Shown: positions 17,193 to 25,813, counted from the stretch's first letter. The stretch is DNA of 36,577 nucleotides from Bacteroides cellulosilyticus DSM 14838 (GCF_000158035.1 NZ_EQ973490.1:1742788-1779364), one strand, 5' to 3'. The notes: a model not told the origin generated them from the letters alone. Numbers and translations: made by a program.

Positions 17193-18797
17193 ATGATGAA
17201 TCATTTAAGTAAACTTTCCTTGTTATTTATTCCGACAAGCTTACTATGTAGTTGCCAATCGGATAAAAAGAATGAAAAAGCAGATTGTCCTAACATTGTA
17301 TATATCATGACGGACGATCATGCTTATCAAACAATCAGTGCCTATGGTGGCCCGATATCTAAATTAGCTCCAACTCCCAATATCGACAGACTTGCAAAAG
17401 GAGGAATTCTTTTTAGAAATGCTTTTGTTGAAAACTCTCTGTCTACTCCAAGTAGAGCGTGTTTAATGACAGGTTTATATAGCCATCAGAATGGGCAAAG
17501 ACAATTGGGTGAAGGCATAGATTCAACAAAGACTTTCTTTACGGAACTCCTTCAGCAAAATAATTATCAGACTGCTATCGTTGGGAAATGGCATATGCAA
17601 TGTGAACCTAAAGGCTTTGATTATTTTTCTATCGTTTATGACCAAGGCGATTATTACAATCCTGGATTCAGGACCAAGGAAAGTAATGGTGAATATATTC
17701 AGGAAACTGGTTATGCTACGAATTTGATTACGACTAAATCAATTCAATTTATCGAGAACAGGGAAAAAGATAAGCCATTCTGTTTGCTGATACATCACAA
17801 AGCACCCCACCGCAATTGGATGCCGGATGAGAAATATTATGACTTATATGAAGATGTGCAATTCCCAAAACCATCTACATTCGATGATGATTATCGTACC
17901 CGTTGCTCTCCTGCCCATACACAGGAAATGAGAATTGACAGAGATTTGAATCTGGTTTATGACCTTAAAGTAAACGAATTGCGAGATACCCCTCCTTATA
18001 ATGATGAATGGAGTCTTTATGGAATTGATAAGGAATTTAATTTGATGAATTCCAGGCAGTTGGAGAAGTGGCATGCTGCATATCATCCCAAGAATGAAAA
18101 GTTTGTAAAAGAGATGAAGAGTATGACAGATGCTGAGTTGACAGATTGGAAATATCAGCGTTATCTGAGAGACTATCTAAGATGTATAAAGTCTATTGAC
18201 GATGAAGTCGGGAGGGTTATTGAATGTCTTGAAAAAGAAGGATTGATGGATAATACAATTATTGTCTACGCGTCTGATCAAGGCTTTTATATGGGCGAAC
18301 ATGGTTGGTTTGATAAACGTTTCATGTATGAAGAATCATTGCGAACACCGCTCATAATGTACTATCCAAAGGCTATTAAGCCGGGAACCGAGTGTACGGC
18401 AATGGTACAAAATATAGATTATGCTCCGACATTCCTTTCACTGGCTGGAATATCTAAGCCTGAAGAAATGAGTGGGACTTCATTAGAACCATTGTTTCAG
18501 GGAGAAAAGCCGGAAACATGGCGTACTGACTTATATTATCATTACTATGACTATCCTGCTTATCACCAGGTAAATAGGCATGATGGAGTCAGGACGGAAC
18601 GATATAAACTAATACATTTCTATGATAAGGATGATCAAGGCAATTATCGTTTGAACTGCAATGAACTATATGATCTTGAGGCCGATCCGCATGAGTTAAA
18701 TAATCTGTATGGTAATCCTGAGTATAATAAAATAGCGGAAGATTTACAGACCAGGTTAGATGGTTATCGCCAAAGATTAAAAGTTGATGAGTATTAA
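17193..18797 (+). CDS. Formylglycine-dependent sulfatase lipoprotein (Ser-type, S1 family)
   Basis: An alkaline phosphatase-superfamily hydrolase of 534 residues, presumed to cleave a sulfate ester from a sugar. Lipobox LLCSC gives an acylated Cys at 21. Metal ligands are Asp41 and Asp42 (IMTDDHAYQ) and Asp362 (ASDQGFYMGEHGW). The signature STPSR at 84-88 makes Ser84 the residue to be turned into formylglycine, so a radical-SAM maturase (anSME) encoded elsewhere is needed. GKWHM (132-136) and HHKAPHRNW (201-209) are the other active-site segments. Overall it resembles S1_11-like enzymes such as glucosamine-6-O-sulfatases, a tentative placement. It is the last gene of the PUL, 49 nt after the second GH3, with a strong terminator behind it. 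Some enzymes of this fold cleave phosphodiesters instead, which matters because many bacterial beta-1,2-glucans carry phosphoglycerol. Confidence 0.9.
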   Translation: MMNHLSKLSLLFIPTSLLCSCQSDKKNEKADCPNIVYIMTDDHAYQTISAYGGPISKLAPTPNIDRLAKGGILFRNAFVENSLSTPSRACLMTGLYSHQNGQRQLGEGIDSTKTFFTELLQQNNYQTAIVGKWHMQCEPKGFDYFSIVYDQGDYYNPGFRTKESNGEYIQETGYATNLITTKSIQFIENREKDKPFCLLIHHKAPHRNWMPDEKYYDLYEDVQFPKPSTFDDDYRTRCSPAHTQEMRIDRDLNLVYDLKVNELRDTPPYNDEWSLYGIDKEFNLMNSRQLEKWHAAYHPKNEKFVKEMKSMTDAELTDWKYQRYLRDYLRCIKSIDDEVGRVIECLEKEGLMDNTIIVYASDQGFYMGEHGWFDKRFMYEESLRTPLIMYYPKAIKPGTECTAMVQNIDYAPTFLSLAGISKPEEMSGTSLEPLFQGEKPETWRTDLYYHYYDYPAYHQVNRHDGVRTERYKLIHFYDKDDQGNYRLNCNELYDLEADPHELNNLYGNPEYNKIAEDLQTRLDGYRQRLKVDEY

Positions 18798-18834
18798 TAG
18801 GTAAAAAGATTTGTAAAATTAGGGGATTTGATTG

Positions 18835-18870
18835 AAGAGTGTGTCAAAAGTCTTTTGACACACTCTTTAT
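18835..18870 (+). terminator. Strong terminator ending the PUL operon (possibly bidirectional)
   Basis: A perfect 16-nt inverted repeat, AAGAGTGTGTCAAAAG at 18835-18850 and CTTTTGACACACTCTT at 18852-18867, is followed by TAT. It lies 38 nt after the sulfatase stop and 26 nt from the end of the convergent ligase gene, so it may stop transcription from both sides. Confidence 0.85.
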
Positions 18871-18895
18871 ATGATGTTGGAGAGTATTAGCCGGG

Positions 18896-20542
18896 TCAGA
18901 TGATTTCTATCCCCTGTTCCCTACAAAGCTGTAGCCCTACATCTTTCAGTTTGAATTTCTGTATTTTACCGCTGCCCGTCATAGGGAATTCGTCAATAAA
19001 GAATACATATTTCGGTATCTTGTAACGTGAAATTTTACCGGTACAGAAGTCACGTACATCTGATTCGTGTATATCCGCTCCTTCCTTCAATATAATGAAA
19101 GCACCTACTTCTTCGCCATATTTCTTCGATGGAATGCCTGCCACTTGCACATCCTTCACACCTTCCAGTTTGTAAAGGAACTCTTCAATCTCTCGCGGAT
19201 AGATATTTTCGCCACCACGGATAATCATATCTTTGATGCGTCCGGTGATGCGGTAATTGCCGTCTTCATCTTTCACGCCAAGGTCACCGGAGTGAAGGAA
19301 ACCGTTCTTGTCGATTACTTCGGCTGTGGCTTGCGGATTTTTATAGTAACCCTTCATGTTGTTATAGCCCCGGTTGCACATTTCGCCTTGCACGCCCACC
19401 GGACATTCTTCTCCGGTTTCGGGATCAATCACCATGACTTCTGTGTGTTCGAAATCGTGTCCTACGGTATTGCAACGAACATCAAACGGGTCGTCAATGC
19501 GTGAAGCTGTCATGCCCGGCGATGTTTCTGTCAGACCATACACACTCGTAACTTTCATATACATCTTTTCTTCCACCTGCTTCATCAATTCCACCGGACA
19601 GAGTGAGCCGGCCATGATGCCGGTGCGCAGGCTGGACATGTCGAACATATCGAACATCGGATGGTGCAACTCGGCAATGAACATCGTGGGTACACCGTAC
19701 AGAGCCGTGCAACGTTCCTTATGTATGGAGGCGAGAACTACCAGTGGGTTGAAGCGTTCCACCATTACTTCCGTACAGCCATGTGTCAGACAGTTCATGG
19801 TGGCAAGTACTACACCGAAGCAGTGGAAGAGGGGGACACAAACGCATAACTTATCGTCGCTGGTGAACTTCATGTGTTCTCCTGTCAGATAGCCGTTGTT
19901 AGCTATGTTATAGTGGGTGAGCATAACACCTTTCGGGAATCCGGTGGTGCCGGATGTGTATTGCATATTCACTACATCATGACAGGTTACCTGACTTTTT
20001 AGATTATTCAGACATTCGTCTTCCACATTGTTACCCAATAAGAGGATTTCGGCTGTATTGTACATACCGCGATGTTTCTCCTGGCCTACATAAACAACGT
20101 TGCGCATGTGCGGGAAACGTTGGCTCTTCAGATGTCCGCGTTCGCAGGTTTTCAGTTCCGGCAGCATGGTGTAAGTCATTTGCACGAAGTCGCTGTCTTT
20201 TTCACCATTCACAATGCAAAGGGTGTGCATATCTGAGTTTTCGCACAAGTATTCCAGTTCTGCCTGTTTATAGTTGGTGTTTACGGTGACATAGACGGCA
20301 CCTATTTTGGCACAGGCATACAAAAGAGTAAGCCAGTCGGGTACATTAGCGGCCCATATACCCACATGGGTGCCGCGTTCCACTCCGATAGAAATTAGTC
20401 CTTTTGCCATGTCGTCTACCCGGCGGTTGAACTGGCTCCAGGTGAAGCGAAGGTTACGGTCGGAATAAACGATATATTCTTTGTCGGGCGTGGTTTCTGC
20501 CCAGTGCTCCAGCCATTGGCCGAGCGTTCTTTCGTATAACAT
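18896..20542 (-). CDS. AMP-forming acyl-CoA synthetase / AMP-binding ligase
   Basis: Cytoplasmic ligase of 548 residues that activates a carboxylic acid through an acyl-adenylate and transfers it to CoA. The adenylation signature [11 protein letters not shown] is at about 195-205, YGLTE at 335-339, HSGD at 417-420 and [16 protein letters not shown] from 434. The catalytic C-terminal lysine is Lys526 in GSGKIQK. It belongs to the fatty-acid or short/medium-chain acyl-CoA synthetase group (FadD/AtoE-like); the acid substrate cannot be read from the sequence. It lies 105 nt downstream of the XRE-cupin regulator gene on the same strand, the gap holding a nested hairpin, and probably shares its promoter. 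The regulator may sense the acid or a CoA product of this enzyme. Confidence 0.93.
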   Translation of the reverse strand: MLYERTLGQWLEHWAETTPDKEYIVYSDRNLRFTWSQFNRRVDDMAKGLISIGVERGTHVGIWAANVPDWLTLLYACAKIGAVYVTVNTNYKQAELEYLCENSDMHTLCIVNGEKDSDFVQMTYTMLPELKTCERGHLKSQRFPHMRNVVYVGQEKHRGMYNTAEILLLGNNVEDECLNNLKSQVTCHDVVNMQYTSGTTGFPKGVMLTHYNIANNGYLTGEHMKFTSDDKLCVCVPLFHCFGVVLATMNCLTHGCTEVMVERFNPLVVLASIHKERCTALYGVPTMFIAELHHPMFDMFDMSSLRTGIMAGSLCPVELMKQVEEKMYMKVTSVYGLTETSPGMTASRIDDPFDVRCNTVGHDFEHTEVMVIDPETGEECPVGVQGEMCNRGYNNMKGYYKNPQATAEVIDKNGFLHSGDLGVKDEDGNYRITGRIKDMIIRGGENIYPREIEEFLYKLEGVKDVQVAGIPSKKYGEEVGAFIILKEGADIHESDVRDFCTGKISRYKIPKYVFFIDEFPMTGSGKIQKFKLKDVGLQLCREQGIEII

Positions 20543-20560
20543 GAAAATAGTGATTAGGTG

Positions 20561-20652
20561 TTTAGTGATAAATGATTAGTACTGGGATAATTAGTGTCAG
20601 GTTAGTGATAGGCACAATGCTTGTCACTAACCACTGATCATTTATCACTAAA
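20561..20652 (-). repeat. Nested inverted repeats built from a TTAGTGAT motif
   Basis: The outer repeat is a perfect 16-nt pair, TTTAGTGATAAATGAT at 20561-20576 and ATCATTTATCACTAAA at 20637-20652. Nested inside, GGTTAGTGATAGGC at 20600-20613 pairs with GCTTGTCACTAACC at 20619-20632 (12 Watson-Crick pairs, 2 wobble) around a 5-nt loop. The outer 3' arm covers the stop codon of the regulator gene. The TTAGTG motif occurs about four times in the first half. It could attenuate transcription into the ligase gene or be a dispersed intergenic repeat. Confidence 0.75.
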
Positions 20653-21223
20653 TGGGTGTATAGATTACTGCAAGAATTTTGGCTGCCTGTCCTTCGTAAG
20701 CATGCACGTGGTGGGGAACGATGGAGTCGTAATAGATGCTATCTCCTTCTTCAAGCAGATAAGTATTTTTGCCGTAACTTATTTCCATGATACCTTCCAT
20801 GACCATTATAAACTCTTCACCTTCGTGAGAGGAGAGTACGAAATCACTGTCTTCCGTAGCAGCTACATCGATAATAAACGGCTCCATGTGGCGGTCCGCT
20901 TTCGACTTGGACAGGGAATGATATTCCATGTGCTTACGGCTCTGGATTGCATTATTGGAGAAGCTGATGCTGTCTTTGGCTTCCGTCTTGCGGCAGATGG
21001 CCGGACCCGTTTCATCCTGATCGTCAAGGAAAGTTCCCAGGCGTACACCCAGAACACGTGCTATTTTGATAAGTGGAGCCAGTGATGGCAAGTCAATGTT
21101 ATTTTCAATGCGTTCAATCTGTTCTACGGCTAAACCGGAACGTTCAGCCAATTGCTCAATGCTGATTGACTGGCTTTCACGGAGTGACTTTATCTTTTCT
21201 CCGACAATCTTGCTTGTATCCAT
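20648..21223 (-). CDS. XRE-family regulator with C-terminal cupin sensor domain
   Basis: A DNA-binding regulator of 191 residues. Residues about 8-65 are an HTH of the Cro/CI type (IKSLRESQSISIEQLAERSGLAVEQIERIENNIDLPSLAPLIKIARVLG, read in parts). Residues about 110-190 are a cupin-2 barrel (SHEGEEFIMVMEGIMEISYGKNTYLLEEGDSIYYDS, PHHVHAYE), which in this family binds a small-molecule effector. The two-domain layout is common among regulators of small catabolic operons. It is the first gene of a likely two-gene unit with the acyl-CoA ligase and has a good promoter in front. It may control that unit and itself. The effector is unknown. Confidence 0.93.
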   Translation of the reverse strand: MDTSKIVGEKIKSLRESQSISIEQLAERSGLAVEQIERIENNIDLPSLAPLIKIARVLGVRLGTFLDDQDETGPAICRKTEAKDSISFSNNAIQSRKHMEYHSLSKSKADRHMEPFIIDVAATEDSDFVLSSHEGEEFIMVMEGIMEISYGKNTYLLEEGDSIYYDSIVPHHVHAYEGQAAKILAVIYTPI

Positions 21224-21273
21224 AATTGATAATGTTTTTCGCCTATTAGGTTATAAATTGTATTGTTAAGGCA

Positions 21274-21304
21274 CAAAAATAAAACAAACTTTTACTTGGT
21301 GCAA
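21274..21304 (-). promoter_or_regulatory. Promoter of the XRE-cupin / ligase operon
   Basis: On the minus strand, TTG (complement of 21302-21304), 20 nt, then TATTTTTG (complement of 21274-21281). Both elements and the spacing fit the Bacteroides vegetative consensus. The start codon is about 50 nt downstream. Confidence 0.65.
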
Positions 21305-21951
21305 CAATCCGTGCGGAAAAAAAGAAGCTTTTATTGATTTTATCAGTTTACGATTCTATTAACAAGACTACCTTCTGTTTGCGGATTCGCCTGGAATACA
21401 TACATTGAAAGATTTTTTTGTAAGTATGACTCGCTTCAACGGAAATTTTGGCGATGCTTTACCTTATTGTCTTTTTGACATTTTGTATTTTTTATCTGCT
21501 GAGGATGCGTTATATTCGTCCGGACACTCATAAATACAAAAGTATTCAAATTAAAATCTGCAAGGGATAGACTATTAGCGTGGTATCGAAATATTTACAT
21601 TTTATTTAGATTGAAATCTTCCTTAAAAGTGTACTAATAGGTGCGGAACCTGATATAAATAAGTGTATTCTCCGTAAGTAGTAACCCTTTTCTCCATAAG
21701 TAGTAACCCTTTTGTCTCTAAGTAGTAATGATATCACCTCTAAGTAGTAACCCTTTTCTGTATAAGAAGCATAGATAAGTGAAAGAATATGCAAATATAG
21801 CGTATTCTTATTCTTTATCTATCCATAAAACATTCTGGATTGTGACTTTTTAAAAAGGTGTATGTTGTAGAAATGACGAATATAGAATCATTTTGGTGAT
21901 AAAGTTCCCGTATATCTATGATTATGGCAACAGTTACTTTTGCCCGATTTA
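21305..21951. other. Intergenic region without a supported gene
   Basis: About 650 nt between the regulator promoter and the end of the broken DUF4419 gene. The only clear structure is the 22-nt-period array at 21675-21769. A 62-codon minus-strand frame across the array is made of the repeats and is not taken as a gene. No coding remnant, terminator with a T tail or RNA gene was recognised in the rest. Confidence 0.6.
21675..21769. repeat. Tandem array with exact 22-nt period (TAAGTAGTAACCCTTTT unit)
   Basis: TAAGTAGTAA starts at 21675, 21697, 21719 and 21741, always 22 nt apart, and a decayed copy (TAAGAAG) starts in register at 21763. Copies 1, 2 and 4 continue with CCCTTTT; copy 3 continues with TGATATCA instead. 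The last 5 nt of each unit vary. The period equals about two helical turns. Confidence 0.9.
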
Positions 21952-23362
21952 TCATTTACTTATCCGCGCTCCGTTTATTTTAATTTCAGTATTAGGAAAT
22001 AACTCTTTTATGCGCTCTATTCCTTTTCCTGCAATCTTTCCGGATAATTCTAATTTCCCGATTTTCACTTCTGAGAGTTCATTGGGGATATCAATCTCAT
22101 TCGTGAATTCTATCTTCAAGCTCTTAATCTCTTTCAGTTCCAACAGAACGGGAGGGAATTCTTTTACTTTGATTGATATACCACTGCCAATGCCTTCCTC
22201 TTGGGCTTCTACTCTTAATTTGCTTAACAGTCCTTTATTTCCAATATCTTTTTTTCTAATCATCCAGCTGATCTGAGGTCTTAGGGCAAAGTTATCTTTG
22301 TTCTGTTGCAAGCCAATGAAGCCGGACCATAGTTCTAATGGCGTTTCTATAATCGTATCATTGCGTACTTCCAGATATTTCAAGTCAACTTTCACAATCT
22401 CATCGGGCAGGCTGTTACCGCCTTCAAGCTGCTTCAGATTATTTCTTCTTCCATTTTTGTCGTATGGGAAGAATTTTACGATCCATCCGTCAATGATGTC
22501 GGGGGCTCCGTATTTCTTTTGTGAGTGATACTTGAACATATTACGCCAGAAGTCTTTGTTTACTTCACCTTTTGATGCTTTTACGAACTCCTCCAAAAGA
22601 GGTTCCAGTTCTGAAATCCACCATTCAAGTTTATATTCCTTCAATCTCCGGGCTTTGTCTAAAACCTTTTCCCAATCTTCCGGGGTCCCTTCAAGTGTTA
22701 TTTCCGGGATTCCGCAAACGATATACATCACGATAAATTCAAAATAGGGTTTCATAGCTTCCATGATTGTTATTTCGGAAGCTACCTTTTCCAGAGAAGT
22801 GGTTGTAGAGAAATTGCAGGTAAGTGTTTCAACTAAGTTGCTTCCTGTATGATTACTTATCTGGTTGGTAAATTGGGGAAAAAATCTCTTCCCATGAAAG
22901 GGTGGGGTCTTCCAGTTTCTTATTTGCTTTGACGATTAAAGATTGCTTTCCGGAAAAGTCGACAAAAAGATCTCTCATAGATTCTTGGTTTGCATTTACG
23001 TGTCGTGCAAATCCCTGGTTGATTAACAGCCAGATCATGTCGGGAGATAAAACAAACGGTCTGTGATTGGCATAGGCCTGATACATACCATAGAAGAAGG
23101 AATTATAGTTGTAGTTTACCAGACTGTCAGGCGCTTCGCTTTTGGCGATAATATTGAAAGGAACATTTATATTCTTTTCTTTTATTTCGTAAGGGTATAT
23201 TTTAAGGTCGGACAGTATAAGACCTTTATAAATATCTTCATAAGATTTTATGAAAAGCAACTTCTCAGGCTTTGAGAGGTTTTCAACTTTGAACGTGGTC
23301 CCGTTTTGAGCGAATGTCGAAATGTAACCAACCATTAATAAGCAAAACAGTGTATTTCTCAT
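21952..23362 (-). pseudogene. DUF4419 secreted protein gene, split by a +1 frameshift in a homopolymer
   Basis: Two minus-strand frames, 22853-23362 (N-terminal 169 residues, signal peptide ending STFAQ) and 21952-22764 (C-terminal part from MEAMKPYFEF), belong to one DUF4419-like protein of about 469 residues. The first frame reads WEEIFSPIYQPDK then stop. Removing one base from the run of six A at 22879-22884 (T on the coding strand) gives WEEIFPQFTNQISNHTG, which stays open through NFSTTTSLEKVASEITI into the second frame. The total length, 1411 nt, is a multiple of three only after that one-base loss. The function of DUF4419 proteins is not known to me. It could be a true pseudogene, a phase-variable switch or a sequencing error; the rest of the reading frame is intact, which suggests a recent or reversible change. 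Confidence 0.85.
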
Positions 23363-23403
23363 AGTGCTGACTTTGTTGTTTATACATTGAAATCTTCAGG
23401 AAA

Positions 23404-23411
23404 CAAATATA
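23404..23411 (-). promoter_or_regulatory. -7 box of the DUF4419 gene
   Basis: TATATTTG on the minus strand, about 42 nt before the start codon, matches TAnnTTTG. No convincing -33 element at 19-21 nt was found. Confidence 0.45.
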
Positions 23412-23437
23412 GCAATAAATGGTGGATAGAAGGAAAC

Positions 23438-23472
23438 AAAAAAGGGAAGCTTTTTAACGGCTTCCCTTTTTT
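23438..23472 (-). terminator. rpsO terminator
   Basis: A perfect 13-nt inverted repeat, AAAAAAGGGAAGC at 23438-23450 and GCTTCCCTTTTTT at 23460-23472, with a 9-nt loop lies 24 nt after the rpsO stop codon. On the minus strand the GC stem runs directly into six T. Confidence 0.88.
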
Positions 23473-23496
23473 AATGCTTTTGCTGCAAGTAACGGA

Positions 23497-23766
23497 TTAC
23501 TTACGCAGACCGAGCTCTTTAATGATGGCACGATATCTGGTGATGTCGCGATCCTTCAGGTAGTTCAGCAACGCACGGCGTTTTCCTACCAACATTGTCA
23601 AGGCTCTTTCAGTACTATAATCTTTTCTGTTGAGCTTAAGGTGCTCAGTCAGGTGGGAAATACGGTATGAAAACAAAGCTATCTGGGCCTCAGCTGAGCC
23701 AGTATCAGTGTTAGACTTTCCGTACTTGCCAAAGATTTCTTGCTTTTTAGCAGCGTCTAAATACAT
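23497..23766 (-). CDS. rpsO: 30S ribosomal protein S15
   Basis: Primary 16S rRNA-binding protein of the small subunit, 89 residues as usual for the family. Typical segments are FGKYGKSNTDTGSAEAQIALFSYRI (read in parts), HLKLNRKDYSTERALTMLVGKRRALLNYL and the ending RYRAIIKELGLRK. It is a single-gene unit with its own promoter and terminator, divergent from typA. The leader is only about 40 nt, and no S15 autoregulatory fold was obvious in it. Confidence 0.98.
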   Translation of the reverse strand: MYLDAAKKQEIFGKYGKSNTDTGSAEAQIALFSYRISHLTEHLKLNRKDYSTERALTMLVGKRRALLNYLKDRDITRYRAIIKELGLRK

Positions 23767-23810
23767 AACTTTTAATTAAATTGATATATAAATTTTCTCT
23801 TACGAGGCTG

Positions 23811-23840
23811 CAAAGATAGAGATAATCTTTTATACTGCAA
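23811..23840 (-). promoter_or_regulatory. rpsO promoter
   Basis: On the minus strand, TTG (complement of 23838-23840), exactly 19 nt, then TATCTTTG (complement of 23811-23818): a near-ideal Bacteroides promoter about 45 nt before the rpsO start. Confidence 0.75.
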
Positions 23841-23893
23841 TGATATTCAATGAAATTTTTCTCTTGCTGCAACTATATCTAATGCAAAATTCG

Positions 23894-23901
23894 TACCTTT
23901 G
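23894..23901 (+). promoter_or_regulatory. -7 box of typA
   Basis: TACCTTTG matches TAnnTTTG and lies 22 nt before the chosen typA ATG, giving a short leader. The -33 element is weak. Confidence 0.5.
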
Positions 23902-23923
23902 CACCCAAATATATAGGTATTGT

Positions 23924-25723
23924 ATGCAAAATATTAGAAACATTGCAATCATTGCCCATGTTGACCATGGGAAAACGACGCTTGTCGACAAGATGCTCTT
24001 GGCGGGAAATCTGTTCCGCAGCAACCAGAGCACAGGTGAATTAATGCTGGATAACAACGACTTGGAACGTGAACGAGGGATAACGATCCTTTCTAAAAAC
24101 GTTTCTATCAATTACAAAGGAACTAAAATCAATATCATTGATACTCCGGGACACAGTGACTTCGGAGGTGAAGTGGAGCGTGTATTGAACATGGCAGACG
24201 GATGTATCCTGTTGGTGGATGCTTTCGAAGGTCCGATGCCCCAGACGCGTTTCGTGTTGCAGAAAGCTCTGCAGATTGGTCTGAAACCCATCGTTGTGGT
24301 GAACAAGGTAGACAAACCGAACTGTCGTCCGGAAGAAGTATATGAAATGGTGTTCGACCTGATGTTCAGCCTTGAAGCTACGGAAGATCAGTTGGACTTC
24401 CCCGTTATTTATGGTTCTGCGAAGAACAACTGGATGAGTACGGACTGGAAGACTCCTACTGATAATATCTTCGCATTACTGGACTGTATTGTAGAGAATA
24501 TACCGGCTCCCACGCAGTTGGAAGGTACTCCGCAGATGTTGGTGACTTCTTTGGATTATTCTTCTTATACCGGACGTATTGCCGTAGGTCGTGTACATCG
24601 TGGTACTCTTAGAGAGGGGATGAATGTATCTTTGGCTAAGCGCGACGGAAGTTTTGTGAAATCAAAAATCAAGGAACTGCATACATTTGAAGGTATGGGA
24701 CGCGCGAAGGTATCGGAAGTTTCTTCCGGTGACATTTGTGCGTTGGTAGGTATCGAAGGCTTTGAAATCGGTGATACGATCTGTGACTTTGAAAATCCGG
24801 AAGCATTGCCGCCTATCGCTATTGACGAACCGACTATGAGTATGTTGTTCGCCATTAATGATTCTCCTTTCTTCGGTCGTGATGGTAAGTTTGTGACTTC
24901 TCGTCATATCCATGACCGTTTGATGAAGGAATTGGATAAGAACCTTGCCTTACGCGTACGTAAAAGTGAAGAAGATGGTAAATGGGTAGTTTCCGGTCGT
25001 GGTGTACTTCATCTTTCTGTATTGATTGAAACCATGCGTCGCGAAGGTTATGAGCTTCAGGTTGGTCAGCCACAGGTTATCTTCAAGGAGATTGACGGTG
25101 TGAAGTGTGAGCCGATTGAAGAACTGACAGTAAATGTTCCCGAAGAATATTCCAGCAAGATAATTGATATGGTAACCCGTCGTAAGGGTGAGATGGTGAA
25201 GATGGAGAGTGCAGGCGAACGCGTAAACCTAGAATTCAATATGCCTTCGCGTGGTATCATCGGTTTGCGTACGAATGTACTGACTGCTTCTGCCGGTGAA
25301 GCTATCATGGCACACCGTTTCAAAGAATACCAACCGCATAAAGGTGAAATCGAACGTCGTACCAACGGCTCTATGATTGCAATGGAAACGGGAACAGCTT
25401 TTGCTTATGCCATTGATAAATTGCAGGATCGTGGTAAGTTCTTTATTTTCCCACAGGAGGACGTGTATGCCGGACAGGTGGTAGGTGAACACTCCCATGA
25501 TAACGACCTCGTGATTAATGTTACGAAATCCAAGAAGTTGACGAATATGCGTGCTTCCGGTTCGGATGATAAAGTTCGTCTGATTCCGCCTGTACAGTTC
25601 TCTTTGGAAGAGGCTTTGGAATATATCAAGGAAGATGAGTACGTAGAGGTTACACCGAAGGCAATGCGTATGCGTAAAGTGATTCTGGACGAGATAGAAC
25701 GTAAACGTGCGAATAAGAATTAA
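23924..25723 (+). CDS. typA: Ribosome-associated GTPase TypA/BipA
   Basis: Translational GTPase of the elongation factor class that binds the ribosome and helps 50S assembly and growth under stress. The ATG at 23924 gives 599 residues, the normal size, and starts MQNIRNIAIIAHVDHGKTTL; an upstream extension of 28 codons would include the promoter box and is rejected. GTPase motifs are AHVDHGKTTL (11-20), RGITI (51-55), DTPGHSDFGGEVER and NKVDKPNCRPEEV. Downstream come the EF-Tu-like domain 2, the EF-G-like domains III and V, and the BipA-specific C-terminus (GSDDKVRLIPPVQFSLEEALEYI in parts, ending KVILDEIERKRANKN). A single-gene unit ended by a shared terminator. Confidence 0.98.
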   Translation: MQNIRNIAIIAHVDHGKTTLVDKMLLAGNLFRSNQSTGELMLDNNDLERERGITILSKNVSINYKGTKINIIDTPGHSDFGGEVERVLNMADGCILLVDAFEGPMPQTRFVLQKALQIGLKPIVVVNKVDKPNCRPEEVYEMVFDLMFSLEATEDQLDFPVIYGSAKNNWMSTDWKTPTDNIFALLDCIVENIPAPTQLEGTPQMLVTSLDYSSYTGRIAVGRVHRGTLREGMNVSLAKRDGSFVKSKIKELHTFEGMGRAKVSEVSSGDICALVGIEGFEIGDTICDFENPEALPPIAIDEPTMSMLFAINDSPFFGRDGKFVTSRHIHDRLMKELDKNLALRVRKSEEDGKWVVSGRGVLHLSVLIETMRREGYELQVGQPQVIFKEIDGVKCEPIEELTVNVPEEYSSKIIDMVTRRKGEMVKMESAGERVNLEFNMPSRGIIGLRTNVLTASAGEAIMAHRFKEYQPHKGEIERRTNGSMIAMETGTAFAYAIDKLQDRGKFFIFPQEDVYAGQVVGEHSHDNDLVINVTKSKKLTNMRASGSDDKVRLIPPVQFSLEEALEYIKEDEYVEVTPKAMRMRKVILDEIERKRANKN

Positions 25724-25761
25724 AGAATAGTGGAGATGAGTTAAACTCATCAAATCTAACG

Positions 25762-25810
25762 AAAAAAGTAAAGGTGGGCATTCGATTTGAAAGCCCACCT
25801 TTACTTTTTT
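25762..25810. terminator. Bidirectional terminator between typA and the lipoprotein operon
   Basis: A perfect 18-nt inverted repeat, AAAAAAGTAAAGGTGGGC at 25762-25779 and GCCCACCTTTACTTTTTT at 25793-25810, with a 13-nt loop. It gives a T tract in both directions and lies 38 nt after typA and 3 nt after the convergent lipoprotein gene. Confidence 0.92.
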
Positions 25811-25813
25811 ATT

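Noticed and set aside
1..18870. PUL as a mobile genetic element
   Set aside because: No integrase, transposase, tRNA end or flanking direct repeats are visible in the window.
19067..20289. Plus-strand frames of 111-172 codons opposite the ligase gene
   Set aside because: They are antisense to a well-supported AMP-binding ligase with all its motifs; their composition is what the ligase codons impose.
21675..21769. CRISPR-like array
   Set aside because: The conserved part is only about 10-17 nt, the gaps are about 5 nt and not spacers, and no cas gene is near. It is a plain tandem repeat.
21606..21794. 62-codon minus-strand reading frame
   Set aside because: It is produced by the 22-nt repeats and contains the repeated EKGYYL words they encode; no ribosome site or family look.
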